A DNA stretch of 64,000 nt from JBFJKD01 sp041601945 (GTDB taxonomy: Bacteria; Pseudomonadota; Gammaproteobacteria; Pseudomonadales; Porticoccaceae). Shown here piece after piece: positions 34,275 through 44,194 of the stretch. Both the position numbers and the translations under genes were made by a program. The first letter of the stretch is position 1. Every line of letters starts with the position of its first letter. The notes beneath the pieces were generated by a model. It worked only from the letters and a program-made list of their open reading frames with translations. It was not told where the DNA came from and did no database searches. Where the stretch lies: contig JBFIHG010000002.1 in the NCBI GenBank assembly GCA_041601945.1, positions 38,631 through 102,630 on the forward strand. Reading direction: 5' to 3'.

Positions 34275-34305
34275 TTGCCAGGGCCCAAAAAGTAGACCCT
34301 GGCAA
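34275..34305. terminator. Hairpin between convergent mtgA and peroxiredoxin genes
   Basis: TTGCCAGGG (34275-34283) and CCCTGGCAA (34297-34305) form a perfect 9-bp stem around a 13-base loop. No T run follows on either side, so it may be an mRNA 3'-end stabiliser and not a classic terminator. Confidence 0.45.
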
Positions 34306-34318
34306 CCCCGCAGCTCAG

Positions 34319-34801
34319 TTATAACTTGCTCAACACATGGTCCGCGGCGCTAACCTTAAACTTGCCCGGCTCTTCGATCAGTGCATCGACCACCTTGCCG
34401 TTGTCGACGATCAGCGCAAAACGCTGGCCGCGCTTACCCATGCCAAAACCGCTGGCGTCCAGCTCCAACCCCAGTGCCCTGCTGTAATCGCCGTTCCCAT
34501 CGGCCAGCATGGTCACCTTGCCATCGGCGCCGGCCTGTTTGCCCCAGGCGTCCATCACGAATACATCGTTGACGGCCATGCAGGCGACGGTATCGACACC
34601 TTTCGCCCTGAAGGCGCTCGCCTGTTCAACAAATCCCGGCAAATGCTCGCGGGAACAGGTGGGGGTAAACGCCCCCGGCACGGAAAACAATACAACTTTT
34701 TTGCCGCTGAACAACGCATCGCTGGTCAGGGAGCCAGGACCGTCTGCCTTCATTATGGTGAAACGCCCTTCCGGGACCTGATCACCTGCTTTGATTGTCA
34801 T
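34319..34801 (-). CDS. Peroxiredoxin, Prx5 type
   Basis: 160 residues from ATG 34801 (MTIKAGDQVPEG), preceded by AAGGAGAG. The peroxidatic site is VPGAFTPTCSREHLPGF, the signature of the atypical Prx5/AhpE-like group that uses glutathione or glutaredoxin. It reduces hydrogen peroxide and alkyl hydroperoxides. It is separated by 89 bases from the acyl-CoA dehydrogenase gene upstream on the same strand and has its own ribosome site. It may be read through from the catabolic operon, where acyl-CoA oxidation can raise peroxide levels. Confidence 0.93.
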   Translation of the reverse strand: MTIKAGDQVPEGRFTIMKADGPGSLTSDALFSGKKVVLFSVPGAFTPTCSREHLPGFVEQASAFRAKGVDTVACMAVNDVFVMDAWGKQAGADGKVTMLADGNGDYSRALGLELDASGFGMGKRGQRFALIVDNGKVVDALIEEPGKFKVSAADHVLSKL

Positions 34802-34890
34802 ATAACTCTCCTTTCGCTGAATGTCCGGAAGTGGACATTTATTTGTGCCGACCAAAAATTATCGCACCGAAACGTTTAGCTAACCAGCAG

Positions 34891-36051
34891 CTATTTATAC
34901 GCCACGCCGATACTGCCGATGGTTTCCCTGGCGATAATGGTTTTCATAATCTGTGCGGTACCATCGCCTATTTGCAGACCCATCACATCGCGCAGCCGTT
35001 GCTGGTGGGGCAGATCCATGGTGTAGCCGTAGTGACCATGCAGCAACAGGCAGTTTTGAATAATATCGGTGGACCATTTGGGGCCCATCCACTTCACCAT
35101 CGCCGCTTCCTTGGTATGCTCGATACCACGATCGCGCATCGCCAGGGTCTGGTAACACAGTGCGCGCACCGCAGCCAGCATACTTTCGTGCTCGGCAAGT
35201 GGGAAGGTGGTACCCTGAAATTTAGCCAGCGGGCGCCCAAAAGCTTCGCGCTCCTGAATGTATTGCCAGGTCTCGTCAACCGACGCCTGTGCCGAACCGA
35301 TGCACTGTAATGCGATCAAGACCCGACTCAGGTCAAACCCTACCATCACCTTGGTAAAACCTTCACCCTCCTTGCCGAGCAAACAGGTTTCGGAAATTTC
35401 TACATCATCAAAAAACACTTGCCCGCGACCAACCGGTTTGGTGCCCACATCATCGAAACTGGTACAGGTCACCCCCGGCACATTGAGCGGTGCCAGAAAC
35501 GCGGAGACGCCGCGAGCACCAGGTTCGTTTTGATCGGTACGCGCGAACAACAGCATCATCTCTGCCTGATCGCTGTAAGTGATGGAGGTTTTTTCCCCAT
35601 TCAGTATGTAACGATCACCCTTTTTTTCCGCTTTGACCATCAGGCTAGCCGCATCCGACCCACCGCGGGGCTCCGTCAAACCCAGCTGAATCAATATCTC
35701 CCCAGCGGCTACCTTAGGCAGAATATCTGCTTTCATGTCCTCACTGCCGTGATCCTGAATCACACCGCCAATAAGCGGCGACGTCATACAGGGGTAGCTC
35801 AGGCTAAGATCGGCATAAGCTATCGCTTCACACACCAGGCCGGCTACCACGCTAGATCCACCAATCCCGCCGTATTCCTCTCCCAGGGTCGGCGCCACCA
35901 ATCCGAGGGCGCCCATTTCCCGCAATAGATTGCGATCAATAACATTCACTTTGTCGCGCGCCATGTAGCCGTCCTTAAGCCGTTCGCGAGCAAAACGCTC
36001 GGCAGTATCCTTAATAAATAAATCTTCTTCCGACAACCAGGGCATAGTCAT
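34891..36051 (-). CDS. Acyl-CoA dehydrogenase, AliB-like, Asp in place of catalytic Glu
   Basis: 386 residues of the flavin acyl-CoA dehydrogenase family (LTEPRGGSDAASL and EKTSITYSDQAEM in the middle domain). At the position of the usual C-terminal catalytic Glu (YEGT in MCAD) it has IGDGT with Asp363. From memory, the same IGDGT form occurs in cyclohexanecarboxyl-CoA dehydrogenase (AliB/BadJ type). Asp in place of Glu may fit cyclic or branched substrates. It starts at ATG 36051 after GAGGAAAA. It is the last gene of the seven-gene minus-strand operon, 39 bases after the ligase. Confidence 0.85.
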   Translation of the reverse strand: MTMPWLSEEDLFIKDTAERFARERLKDGYMARDKVNVIDRNLLREMGALGLVAPTLGEEYGGIGGSSVVAGLVCEAIAYADLSLSYPCMTSPLIGGVIQDHGSEDMKADILPKVAAGEILIQLGLTEPRGGSDAASLMVKAEKKGDRYILNGEKTSITYSDQAEMMLLFARTDQNEPGARGVSAFLAPLNVPGVTCTSFDDVGTKPVGRGQVFFDDVEISETCLLGKEGEGFTKVMVGFDLSRVLIALQCIGSAQASVDETWQYIQEREAFGRPLAKFQGTTFPLAEHESMLAAVRALCYQTLAMRDRGIEHTKEAAMVKWMGPKWSTDIIQNCLLLHGHYGYTMDLPHQQRLRDVMGLQIGDGTAQIMKTIIARETIGSIGVAYK

Positions 36052-36090
36052 GTATTTTCCTCGTACTTTCAGCGTGTAACGTTAGTGAAT

Positions 36091-37737
36091 TTATTGCGCA
36101 GGATTGCGTAAGGTTTTTGCGATCTCTCGTAGTTCAAATTTCTGAATTTTGCCGCTGGCCGTGCGCGGCATTGCCGGGATTACTTCGAGATGCTCCGGAA
36201 AATAGTTTTTCGCCAGTTTGTGCTCAACAAGAAATGCCTTCATATCGTTAAACGTAAAATTTGTTCCTTCCTCCAGGGTTACAAAACAGCAACCAATTTC
36301 ACCGAGACGCTCATCAGGCATAGCCACCACCGCACAATCCACAATATCACGATGCGTATATAGAAGATTTTCAACTTCTACGATCGGTATATTTTCGCCG
36401 CCACGAATAATAATGTCTTTGGAGCGACCGGTAATACGGATGTAACCATCTTCATCCATGGTCGCCAAATCGCCGGTATCAAAAAATCCGTCCGCGTCCA
36501 GCACGTAGGCTTCCGGTTTCTTTAAATATCCAACAAACGTTGAGGGACTGGCCTCCACCAGACGCCCTTCGACACCCGTGGGCAGCGGGTTGTTCTGATC
36601 GTCAACCACTTTGACCGCGCTACCAGGCACCGCCTTACCATCGGTACCCACCACTTTTTCGCGCGGGTCGTCCAGCTGGGTGGTCGTAACCACGCCACAC
36701 TCGGTCATACCCCATACCGCAATAAGATGAATATCGAGTTTCGCAACGGCCTTCTCTGCGAGGACTCTGGGGATAGGTGCGCCGCCGCACACGAAAACTC
36801 GAAAGCGTTCGGAATTACATTCGTCCGCACTTTCCGAGTTAGTTAAATCCGACAGGAAGGGTGTCGCGCCCATAGCAAATGATGCCCGCTCCTCGGCCAT
36901 CAAACGCCACGCCAGACCCACATTCCAGGTGTCCAGCAAAATCGCCTTGGTTTTCAGTACAATCGGCAACCACATCCCCGCCAGAAAACCGGTTAAATGG
37001 GCCAGCGGAGAACCCATAAAAATATTGTCGTCTTCGCTTAGCGCGCAGCGCTCTATCATCTGATGCACGCTAAACAAAAACGTATTAGCGCTATGCATAA
37101 CGCCTTTGGGCATACCTGTGGTTCCTGAGGTGTACATCAGCAACACCACGTCGTTGGGATTTAATTCTCGTTTCTTAAAAAGGGCCTGCGTGTCACCAGA
37201 GACCTTATGCTTGAGTAGAGATTTTTCAAAACTGTTATCGCCCGTTCCGCCTACCACAAACAAATGCCGCAAATGGGGCAATTTGTCCCGCATGTTTTCT
37301 ATCATTTGTTCGTGGTCGAAACCACGAAATAGCTTTGGTACGATCAGTATTTTTGATTCCGCATAATCCACCATAAACGATAATTCGCGTTCGCGAAAAA
37401 TCGGCATCAGCGGATTACTCACTGCACCAATGCGCAAGCAGGCCAGGTGGATAACGACAAACTCCCACCAGTTAGGCAATTGAAACGACACCACATCCTG
37501 CTTTTCAATTCCAAAGTGCGCTAGCGCTACGGCAACTTGGTTAGCGCGCTCATCCAGCTCGCGATAGGTAACCGTGATTTTTTTGCCACTCTCAGCGCGA
37601 AAATCGACAATGGCAATTTCATCGGGATTTTGGGCCAACGCAGCGTCAAAATAATCGAGTAGATTTTTGTCGCGCCACCAACCCTCGCGCTGCATTTTTT
37701 CCACACGCGCTGCCGGTAAAATGGGATCAACTATCAT
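36091..37737 (-). CDS. Acyl-CoA ligase, cyclohexanecarboxylate-CoA ligase (AliA)-like
   Basis: 548 residues from ATG 37737 (MIVDPILP), preceded by GAGGAAAG; a start 7 codons upstream is less likely. ANL superfamily motifs: YTSGTTGMPKGV, WGMTECG, DTGDLA and the C-terminal catalytic Lys in PRTASGKIQKFELR. It activates a free carboxylic acid to its CoA ester with ATP. The pairing with an IGDGT-type dehydrogenase recalls the aliA/aliB pair for cyclohexanecarboxylate, but the rest of the operon is Atu-like, so the acid may be a terpenoid (for example citronellate or a cyclic terpenoid acid). Confidence 0.88.
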   Translation of the reverse strand: MIVDPILPAARVEKMQREGWWRDKNLLDYFDAALAQNPDEIAIVDFRAESGKKITVTYRELDERANQVAVALAHFGIEKQDVVSFQLPNWWEFVVIHLACLRIGAVSNPLMPIFRERELSFMVDYAESKILIVPKLFRGFDHEQMIENMRDKLPHLRHLFVVGGTGDNSFEKSLLKHKVSGDTQALFKKRELNPNDVVLLMYTSGTTGMPKGVMHSANTFLFSVHQMIERCALSEDDNIFMGSPLAHLTGFLAGMWLPIVLKTKAILLDTWNVGLAWRLMAEERASFAMGATPFLSDLTNSESADECNSERFRVFVCGGAPIPRVLAEKAVAKLDIHLIAVWGMTECGVVTTTQLDDPREKVVGTDGKAVPGSAVKVVDDQNNPLPTGVEGRLVEASPSTFVGYLKKPEAYVLDADGFFDTGDLATMDEDGYIRITGRSKDIIIRGGENIPIVEVENLLYTHRDIVDCAVVAMPDERLGEIGCCFVTLEEGTNFTFNDMKAFLVEHKLAKNYFPEHLEVIPAMPRTASGKIQKFELREIAKTLRNPAQ

Positions 37738-37796
37738 TATTCTTTCCTCGTCTAACACATTAAATTATTGGATGGTGCTGCGTTCGCCAGCGTCCA

Positions 37797-39596
37797 CTAC
37801 ACTAAATTTCCGGGCACGGCCACGGACATCGCGAGCATTTGTTGCGCGTAGGTTTTACCCTGTACATCGACATTTAACGACGCCACGCCCCCTTCGCCGA
37901 GGGCATTTTCCAGCACAAAATTCATGGCACCAATGCCGGGCAAATCAAAGCGCGTAACGCCTCCCTGCAATACATGGGAAAACCAGTCTGCGACCCTGTC
38001 CGGGGTTAGTGCCGCGCGCAGGTACGGCAAATACTCTGCTTTGCGCGCAATCACGCCGATATTGGCATTGTCGCCTTTATCACCGCTGCGTGCGACCGCG
38101 AGGGTTAGCAAGGGTACCATTTTTGCGTAACCTGACTCGGGAGTTGCCGCCGGCACTGCGCTGACAGGTATTTTCATATCAGGTGTGAAGGTTGTAGTGC
38201 CAGTGAACAGAGGCGCACAGCTGTGCCGCATCCCATTTACGTCGATCTCAACGGAAACCAATTTTTTATCCAGCAAAAAAGAATACAGGCGCACCACCGG
38301 CGATACTTTTGGTCGTCCCGGCGCCCCGGCAGCACAGCGGCCCGTGGTGGAACTTAACGCGGAGCCCATAGCTTCGCGGGTAAATAGATCCACTGCCTGA
38401 GCCATATCGTGGTGTACCGACATTTTCAACACCACCTCACTGCTCGGCGTCTGCCGCTCAAATTGCTGGGGATTCCACAGGGCATTGGCACCCAGCAGGT
38501 CAATGCGAGTTTTGCGAAAGTCAGGCCAGCCGCGTTCCGTAAACAAGCGACTACTACGACGCAATATAGCCTGCCCCATGGCACGGGCCTTGGCCTCGGC
38601 GTCAAACCCGGTAATGGTTTGTGTAAAGGTAGCGCGATACCCATCTGGAAAAGTCGCACACACTTTGTAGGTCTCCGTGGGCGGATATCCTTTCGCGCCG
38701 CTCACCAGTACGCGATCATCGCCCTGATCCACCAGGGTGACCTGGGAAAAATCACACACCACGTCGGGGACAATATAGGCCTGTGGATCGCCTATTTCAT
38801 ACAGCATTTGCTCGCCCACGGTGTGAACCGACACCAAACCACCGGTAGCCTCGGGTTTGGTAATCACAAAAGTGCCATCCGCCGCGCATTCGGCGATGGG
38901 ATACCCCATATTGTCCCAACCATCGCAGGACAGTTGCCAATCGGTAAAATTTCCCCCCGTTACCTGGCAACCACATTCAATCAAATGTCCCGCCAACGTG
39001 CCCGCCGCAAGGCGATCAAAATCGTCCGGGCGCCAGCCAAACTCGTGAATCAACGGCCCCAGCGTGACGGCGCTATCAACGACCCGCCCGGTAATCACAA
39101 TATCTGCCCCATCCGCCAGCGCCTGCGCAATGGGAAACGCGCCCAGATAAGCGTTGATGCTCGCAGTTTTTTCGGGAAACGGTTCGCCGGAAAACATTTC
39201 CGTTACGCCGCTGGCACGCAGCTGTTGCTCGCGGTCGAGTAAATTGTCGCCTTCTACGATAGCGATTTTAAGATCGACACCCGCCTCTTCGGTTACCCGT
39301 TGAATTGCTTTCTGACAGGCTTTTAGATTTACGCCACCAGCATTCGCTACCACTCGAATTCCCTGCGCGGCGATATCCTTGATCAGAGGCTGAAGTATCC
39401 CGGTAACAAAATCGGTGGCATAACCCGCATCCTCCGAACGGCTTTTGGCCTTGGCGAGAATAGACATGGTGACCTCGGCAAGATAATCGAATACCAGATA
39501 ATCGACCCCGCCGGATTTCACCAGCTGTGCGGCACCTTCCGAGCTGTCGCCCCAGTAGCCTGCTGCACCACCGATTTTCACTATTTTATCGCCCAT
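37797..39596 (-). CDS. atuA: DUF1446 protein, AtuA-like
   Basis: 599 residues. It begins VKIGGAAGYWGDSSEGAAQLV, with VFDYLAEVTMSILAKAK, VVANAGGVNLKACQ and the C-terminal LARSGDKGDNANIGVIAR, all typical of DUF1446/AtuA proteins. AtuA is needed for growth on citronellol and geraniol in Pseudomonas. Its biochemical step (perhaps removal of the acetate side group from 3-hydroxy-3-isohexenylglutaryl-CoA) is not settled. The N-terminal part resembles the acyclic terpene utilisation domain, and the C-terminal 100 residues the AtuA-like ferredoxin-fold domain. It lies between the biotin carboxylase and the ligase genes. The symbol is by similarity only. Confidence 0.88.
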   Translation of the reverse strand: MGDKIVKIGGAAGYWGDSSEGAAQLVKSGGVDYLVFDYLAEVTMSILAKAKSRSEDAGYATDFVTGILQPLIKDIAAQGIRVVANAGGVNLKACQKAIQRVTEEAGVDLKIAIVEGDNLLDREQQLRASGVTEMFSGEPFPEKTASINAYLGAFPIAQALADGADIVITGRVVDSAVTLGPLIHEFGWRPDDFDRLAAGTLAGHLIECGCQVTGGNFTDWQLSCDGWDNMGYPIAECAADGTFVITKPEATGGLVSVHTVGEQMLYEIGDPQAYIVPDVVCDFSQVTLVDQGDDRVLVSGAKGYPPTETYKVCATFPDGYRATFTQTITGFDAEAKARAMGQAILRRSSRLFTERGWPDFRKTRIDLLGANALWNPQQFERQTPSSEVVLKMSVHHDMAQAVDLFTREAMGSALSSTTGRCAAGAPGRPKVSPVVRLYSFLLDKKLVSVEIDVNGMRHSCAPLFTGTTTFTPDMKIPVSAVPAATPESGYAKMVPLLTLAVARSGDKGDNANIGVIARKAEYLPYLRAALTPDRVADWFSHVLQGGVTRFDLPGIGAMNFVLENALGEGGVASLNVDVQGKTYAQQMLAMSVAVPGNLV

Positions 39597-39680
39597 ATTT
39601 TTTCCCGTATGGCTGAGCTTAACTGTTCGTCGCGCGAATCTCGAGAACGCGGTTTATGCACCAGCTCAAAAGCCGACCGG

Positions 39681-41678
39681 TCACGCGAGCTCCGCAGCTT
39701 GCGGTTCCAGCGCTACCAATACTGACGCGATGTCCACTTGCTGCTCCGCAACCACATGCACCGTTGCCACCGTACCATCACACTCGGCAACCAGCTGATG
39801 GAACATTTTCATGGCTTCGAGCGTGACCAATACCTGGCCTTTGCTAACCCTGTCTCCGGGCGCAACCGATACCGCAACAATTTTTCCGCTCATGGGCGCA
39901 CTCAACAGCCCATTAGTGGCGCTCGCCTCCCGTCGCTCGGAAAAACTGACAGCACGGTAATAACTGGTGACGCCGGACAGATCCAACGCGAGTCGTCCAT
40001 CGTCGAGAAACCCGTACCAGGCCCCGCGCAACTGGCCATCCTGTAAAAACTGTATAGCACCCGTAACGCCCCTTGGTGCCGCCGTCAATGCCAGTTGATA
40101 AACATCCCCATTGACCTGAGTAAGCGTATACCTTAACCCGTCCTGTTCGAGCCGCACTGTTGCGGGCTGATCTTCACCGACCTGCACACGCATCGGCCAG
40201 GATAATGTGCCAGCGCTACACCAGCCGTAATTGCGCGCGCTGGCAACCCCCGAGGCATCAACGATAACTCCTCGCTGTGCCAATAACACCGCCGCCAGCG
40301 CTGTTGCAGCCCCGTCACTTTGAGGTCTGGCGCAAAGGTGCGGACGTTCCGGCAAAAAAGCGGTAGTCGCGCCACCACCAGCAAAACAGGGGTCGCGCAA
40401 AATATTGAGTAGAAATTCCCGATTGATCACCACACCCAGCAAATGTGTATCCTCAAGTGCTGTACGCAAACGTCGCAGCGCCTGGTCGCGATTTACGCCA
40501 TGGGCAATAACCTTGGCCAGCATCGGATCGTAGTAGGGCGTGACTTCCCGACCTTCGGCAATGCCGCTGTCAACACGAATACCAGCACCTTGCGCTGGTT
40601 GCCACGCGACAATGCGCCCCGTTTGCGGTAAATAATCCGCGCTCGGGTCTTCGGCATACAGGCGTACCTCAATAGCATGCCCCTTCAGTTCAATCTGATC
40701 CTGAGTCAACGGCAACGCTTCACCCGACGCTACGCGCAACTGCCACTCCACCAGATCGAGCCCAGTGACCAGCTCCGTCACCGGATGTTCCACCTGCAGA
40801 CGCGTATTCATTTCCATAAAATAAAAACTGCCGTTGGCGTCGAGCAAAAACTCCACGGTGCCCGCACCCACATAGTTCACGGCTCGCGCGGCGGCGACCG
40901 CGGCCGCGCCCATGCGCGCACGTAACTCGGCATCCACGGCTGGCGACGGCGCTTCCTCCAGCACTTTTTGGTGGCGGCGCTGGACCGAACAATCCCGTTC
41001 ACCGAGATGCAAAACTGTTCCATGTCGATCGCCAAACACCTGCACTTCAACATGGCGTACATCAATTAACGCTTTTTCCAGCAACACTGCGCCGTCCCCA
41101 AAAGCGCTTTGCGCTTCCGCCGTCGCCTGGACGAGTGCGTCGCCAAATTCTGCTGCTGCCGCCACCAGGCGCATACCGCGACCGCCACCGCCCACCGCCG
41201 CTTTGATCATCACCGGGTAGCCAATGCGATCTGCTTCGGCGCGCAAAAACTCAGCGTCCTGATTATCCCCCTCGTAACCTTGAGCACAGGGCACACCGGC
41301 GGCGATAACCCGCGCCCGCGCCCGACTTTTATTGCCCATGATCTCGATAGCATCGGGATCCGGTCCGACAAATACCAGTCCGGCATCAATACAGGCCCGG
41401 GCAAATTCGGCATTTTCAGAAAAAAATCCATAACCGGGATGAATGGCTTCGGCGCCGCTGTGTCGCGCAGCAGTCAATATTGCCGCACTGTTCAGGTAGG
41501 AGTCGCCGACCGGTTCAGCGCCAATGCGCAACGCCTCGTGCGCCGCAATCACATGGGGAGCACCGCGATCCGCATCGCTATACACTGCCACCGTGTGATA
41601 ACCCAGCGCGCGAGCGCTACGTATGATGCGCACCGCAATTTCACCACGATTGGCCACCAGTATTCGGGTAAATGCCAC
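39681..41678 (-). CDS. atuF: Biotin-dependent acyl-CoA carboxylase alpha subunit (AtuF/LiuD-like)
   Basis: 665 residues from GTG 41678 (VAFTRILVANRGEIAVRI), which follows GAGAGGAATAG; an ATG ten codons upstream is open but lies inside the previous gene. The biotin carboxylase domain has GGGGRGMR, the ATP-grasp EVQVFGD and MNTRLQVEHPVTE. The C-terminal biotin carrier domain has EAMKM, with biotin on Lys624. It carboxylates biotin with bicarbonate and ATP and passes the carboxyl to the beta subunit encoded at 42.5 kb. Substrate is geranyl-CoA or methylcrotonyl-CoA; sequence of the alpha subunit does not decide. It starts two bases after the upstream stop codon. Confidence 0.92.
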   Translation of the reverse strand: MAFTRILVANRGEIAVRIIRSARALGYHTVAVYSDADRGAPHVIAAHEALRIGAEPVGDSYLNSAAILTAARHSGAEAIHPGYGFFSENAEFARACIDAGLVFVGPDPDAIEIMGNKSRARARVIAAGVPCAQGYEGDNQDAEFLRAEADRIGYPVMIKAAVGGGGRGMRLVAAAAEFGDALVQATAEAQSAFGDGAVLLEKALIDVRHVEVQVFGDRHGTVLHLGERDCSVQRRHQKVLEEAPSPAVDAELRARMGAAAVAAARAVNYVGAGTVEFLLDANGSFYFMEMNTRLQVEHPVTELVTGLDLVEWQLRVASGEALPLTQDQIELKGHAIEVRLYAEDPSADYLPQTGRIVAWQPAQGAGIRVDSGIAEGREVTPYYDPMLAKVIAHGVNRDQALRRLRTALEDTHLLGVVINREFLLNILRDPCFAGGGATTAFLPERPHLCARPQSDGAATALAAVLLAQRGVIVDASGVASARNYGWCSAGTLSWPMRVQVGEDQPATVRLEQDGLRYTLTQVNGDVYQLALTAAPRGVTGAIQFLQDGQLRGAWYGFLDDGRLALDLSGVTSYYRAVSFSERREASATNGLLSAPMSGKIVAVSVAPGDRVSKGQVLVTLEAMKMFHQLVAECDGTVATVHVVAEQQVDIASVLVALEPQAAELA

Positions 41679-41680
41679 AG

Positions 41681-42505
41681 CTATTCCTCTCCCGACAAAG
41701 AGAGCCAACGGGCGTTACGTTTTTCCACAAAGGCAGCTTGTCCTTCGCGCCCTTCACCACCGCGATTCAGTTCGGAAAAACGCTCGGCTGCAAATTCAAT
41801 CAGGCTATCGTCCAGACCCCCGGCCGCCGCGTTCATAATCTCCTTGGTGACCGCACAGGCGCGAGGCCCGCAGGCCGCAATCTGTTCCAGTAGTCGCCCC
41901 AACTGTTGCTCCCCTTCCTCCGGCGTTTGAAATAAATAGTGTGCCACACCCAACTGATAGGCCTCTTCACCACTGATGCGACCACCGGTCAGTGCCAAAT
42001 GGCGCGCTCTGCTCAATCCAATACGCCGTACCACATAAGGCGCAATCTGTGCAGGCGCCACCCCCAATGTGGTTTCTGGCATGCCCATTTTGGCACTGGC
42101 GGCCACCAGCGTGATATCCATCAGACAGGCGAAACCAAACCCCCCGCCCATGGCCGCACCTTCCACAAATGCAATTGTGGTTTGCGGTAATTCGGCAATT
42201 TTTTTAAACAGCCGCCCGGCGCGCACATTGCGCTCGTACACGGGATCCTGTCCCCCAGTTTTTTCGTCAACCTGCGCGCGCCGTTCCTTAATATCACCAC
42301 CCGCGCAAAAGTTGTGTTCCGCACCACGCAACACCAGTGCACGGATTTGTTGATTGCCAGCGAGATACTCCGTCACTGCCTGCAATTCGTCGCTCATGCG
42401 ATTATTCATCGCATTGCGTAGCGCCGGGCGATTCAGCACGATGGTCAGGCACCCTTGCCGTTGGCTTAACAGCAAGGTTTCACAGCTGGGCAATTCGGCG
42501 TTCAT
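41681..42505 (-). CDS. atuE: Enoyl-CoA hydratase family protein, AtuE-like
   Basis: 274 residues from ATG 42505 (MNAELPSCETLLL); the frame extends to 42532. It has the crotonase fold: CAGGDIKERR, EGAAMGGGFGFACLMDITL, and ETTLGVAPAQIAPYVVRRIG. In the Atu pathway AtuE hydrates isohexenylglutaconyl-CoA, the product of geranyl-CoA carboxylase. The equivalent in leucine breakdown is LiuC (methylglutaconyl-CoA hydratase). Position between the two carboxylase subunit genes is the order of both atu and liu operons. I choose atuE because of the AtuA and AtuD neighbours. Confidence 0.85.
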   Translation of the reverse strand: MNAELPSCETLLLSQRQGCLTIVLNRPALRNAMNNRMSDELQAVTEYLAGNQQIRALVLRGAEHNFCAGGDIKERRAQVDEKTGGQDPVYERNVRAGRLFKKIAELPQTTIAFVEGAAMGGGFGFACLMDITLVAASAKMGMPETTLGVAPAQIAPYVVRRIGLSRARHLALTGGRISGEEAYQLGVAHYLFQTPEEGEQQLGRLLEQIAACGPRACAVTKEIMNAAAGGLDDSLIEFAAERFSELNRGGEGREGQAAFVEKRNARWLSLSGEE

Positions 42506-42532
42506 ACGTTTCTCATTTTTATTCCTGCACAC

Positions 42533-44152
42533 TTACATGCGCGCCACACCAAAGGTGTTCGGGCTAAGGCGCGTACGTTCGCAGCGCACGCAGATATCCA
42601 GTAGTTCAATCAATAACTGTCGGGTTTTGCGCGGATCGATAATACCTTCATCCCAGACCTGAGATGTGCAATACAGCGCCCGTGAGTATTGATCGTAATA
42701 CTCGACAATTTCCTTGTGTTGCTGTTCGAGAAACGCCGCGTCCACTGGCTTACCGCGACTCTTCTGTTTACTTTCATAAACGATCGACATTACCGTGGCC
42801 GCCTGTTCCCCGCCCATCACGGCTAATTTGCTGTTCGGCCAGGCAAACAAAAAACGTGGGTCGAAGGAGCGACCGCACATGGCATAGTTGCCCGCCCCAA
42901 AGGATGCTCCGACCAAAATGGTTATCTTCGGTACCGTGGAGTTAGCAACTGCCTGAATCAATTTGGCACCGTTGACGATCATGCCTTTTTGCTCAGAGTC
43001 GACACCGACAATAAATCCCGTGGTGTTCTGTAAAAATAACAGCGGCCGATTGGCCTGACAGCACAGCTGAATAAACTGAGTCGCTTTATTTGCCCCTTCA
43101 TTAGTGATCGGGCCATTGTTGCCGATAATCCCACACGGCTGACCACCAATTTCGGCGAAGCCGCAGATGGTGTAGGGATCATAATCCGGCTTGAACTCCA
43201 TAAACTCGGAGCCGTCCACTACCCGCGCGATAATTTCCCGGCAGTCGCAGGGTTGTTTGTAATCCACGGGGACCAGCCCGCACAGTTCGTCGATGGCGTA
43301 CAAGGGCTCTTTGTAATCGCTAACCGTTCTCGGCGGCAAGCGATCATTCCACCGCAATTGGCGCACGATTTCGCGGCAAATTTCGATGCCGTGGGCATCG
43401 TCTTCCGCGACAAATTCCGCCAGCCCAGAGATCCGGGCGTGCATGTCGGCACCGCCCAATTCTTCCTCCTCGGCGATTTCACCGGTCGCCGCCTTCAGTA
43501 ACGGCGGGCCGGCCAAAAATGCCCGCGCCTGATTGCGTACAAAAATATTGTAATCAGACATGCCTGGCACATAGGCACCGCCAGCGGTGGAATTGCCATG
43601 CACTACGGTAATTTGTGGAATGCCGGCCGCAGAAGCCTGGGCCTGTTTTTTAAAGCGGTTGCCGCCCTGATTAAAACCGATGTGCTGATTCAGCAGATTA
43701 CCGCCACCACTTTGCATCAGCGATATAAACGGCAGACACGCGGTCCTGGCGATGTCCTGTGCGCGATGCAGCTTGTCATAGGTTTTGGATTGATTAGTGC
43801 CGCCCTTGATTGCCGCATCATTAATATAAATCATGCAGCGCGTACCGCAGACAACGCCGATTCCAACAATAATACTGGAGCCAAATACGTTTTCGACACC
43901 GTCGTCGTCGTGTTCGCCGAGCCCAGCCAACGTGGCCAGTTCGATAAAGGGCGCACCCGGATCCAGCAACAGCGCCAGGCGCTCTCGGGGCAGTATCTGA
44001 CCGCGCTCCTCGAACAAATCCCGCTTGCTGGCGGACACTTTGTGAACCTGTTGTTCGAGGCGGCGCACTTCGTCCACCAACGCCAGCATTGCTTTGCGAT
44101 TTTGGCGATATGCCGCGCTGCTTTTGTCCACCCTGGTTTGCAGTACTGACAT
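42533..44152 (-). CDS. atuC: Acyl-CoA carboxylase beta subunit (carboxyltransferase), AtuC-like
   Basis: 539 residues, two crotonase-like carboxyltransferase halves. VHGNSTAGGAYVPGMSDY and FLAGPPLLKAATGE are near residues 185-230. The pattern VVHG..TAGGAY..G.SDY and FLAGPPL is nearer to geranyl-CoA carboxylase than to methylcrotonyl-CoA carboxylase, which has VMGSCTAGGAYVPAMSDE and FLGGPPL (from memory). The C-terminal half has GNNGPITNEGANKATQFIQLC and VGASFGAGNYAMCGR. It pairs with the alpha subunit at 39.7 kb. The start ATG 44152 follows AAGGTA. It is separated from the dehydrogenase gene by 42 bases. Confidence 0.9.
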   Translation of the reverse strand: MSVLQTRVDKSSAAYRQNRKAMLALVDEVRRLEQQVHKVSASKRDLFEERGQILPRERLALLLDPGAPFIELATLAGLGEHDDDGVENVFGSSIIVGIGVVCGTRCMIYINDAAIKGGTNQSKTYDKLHRAQDIARTACLPFISLMQSGGGNLLNQHIGFNQGGNRFKKQAQASAAGIPQITVVHGNSTAGGAYVPGMSDYNIFVRNQARAFLAGPPLLKAATGEIAEEEELGGADMHARISGLAEFVAEDDAHGIEICREIVRQLRWNDRLPPRTVSDYKEPLYAIDELCGLVPVDYKQPCDCREIIARVVDGSEFMEFKPDYDPYTICGFAEIGGQPCGIIGNNGPITNEGANKATQFIQLCCQANRPLLFLQNTTGFIVGVDSEQKGMIVNGAKLIQAVANSTVPKITILVGASFGAGNYAMCGRSFDPRFLFAWPNSKLAVMGGEQAATVMSIVYESKQKSRGKPVDAAFLEQQHKEIVEYYDQYSRALYCTSQVWDEGIIDPRKTRQLLIELLDICVRCERTRLSPNTFGVARM

Positions 44153-44194
44153 TACCGTACCTTGCTATTTATTTTTGCCATTCGTTTCATCAGC

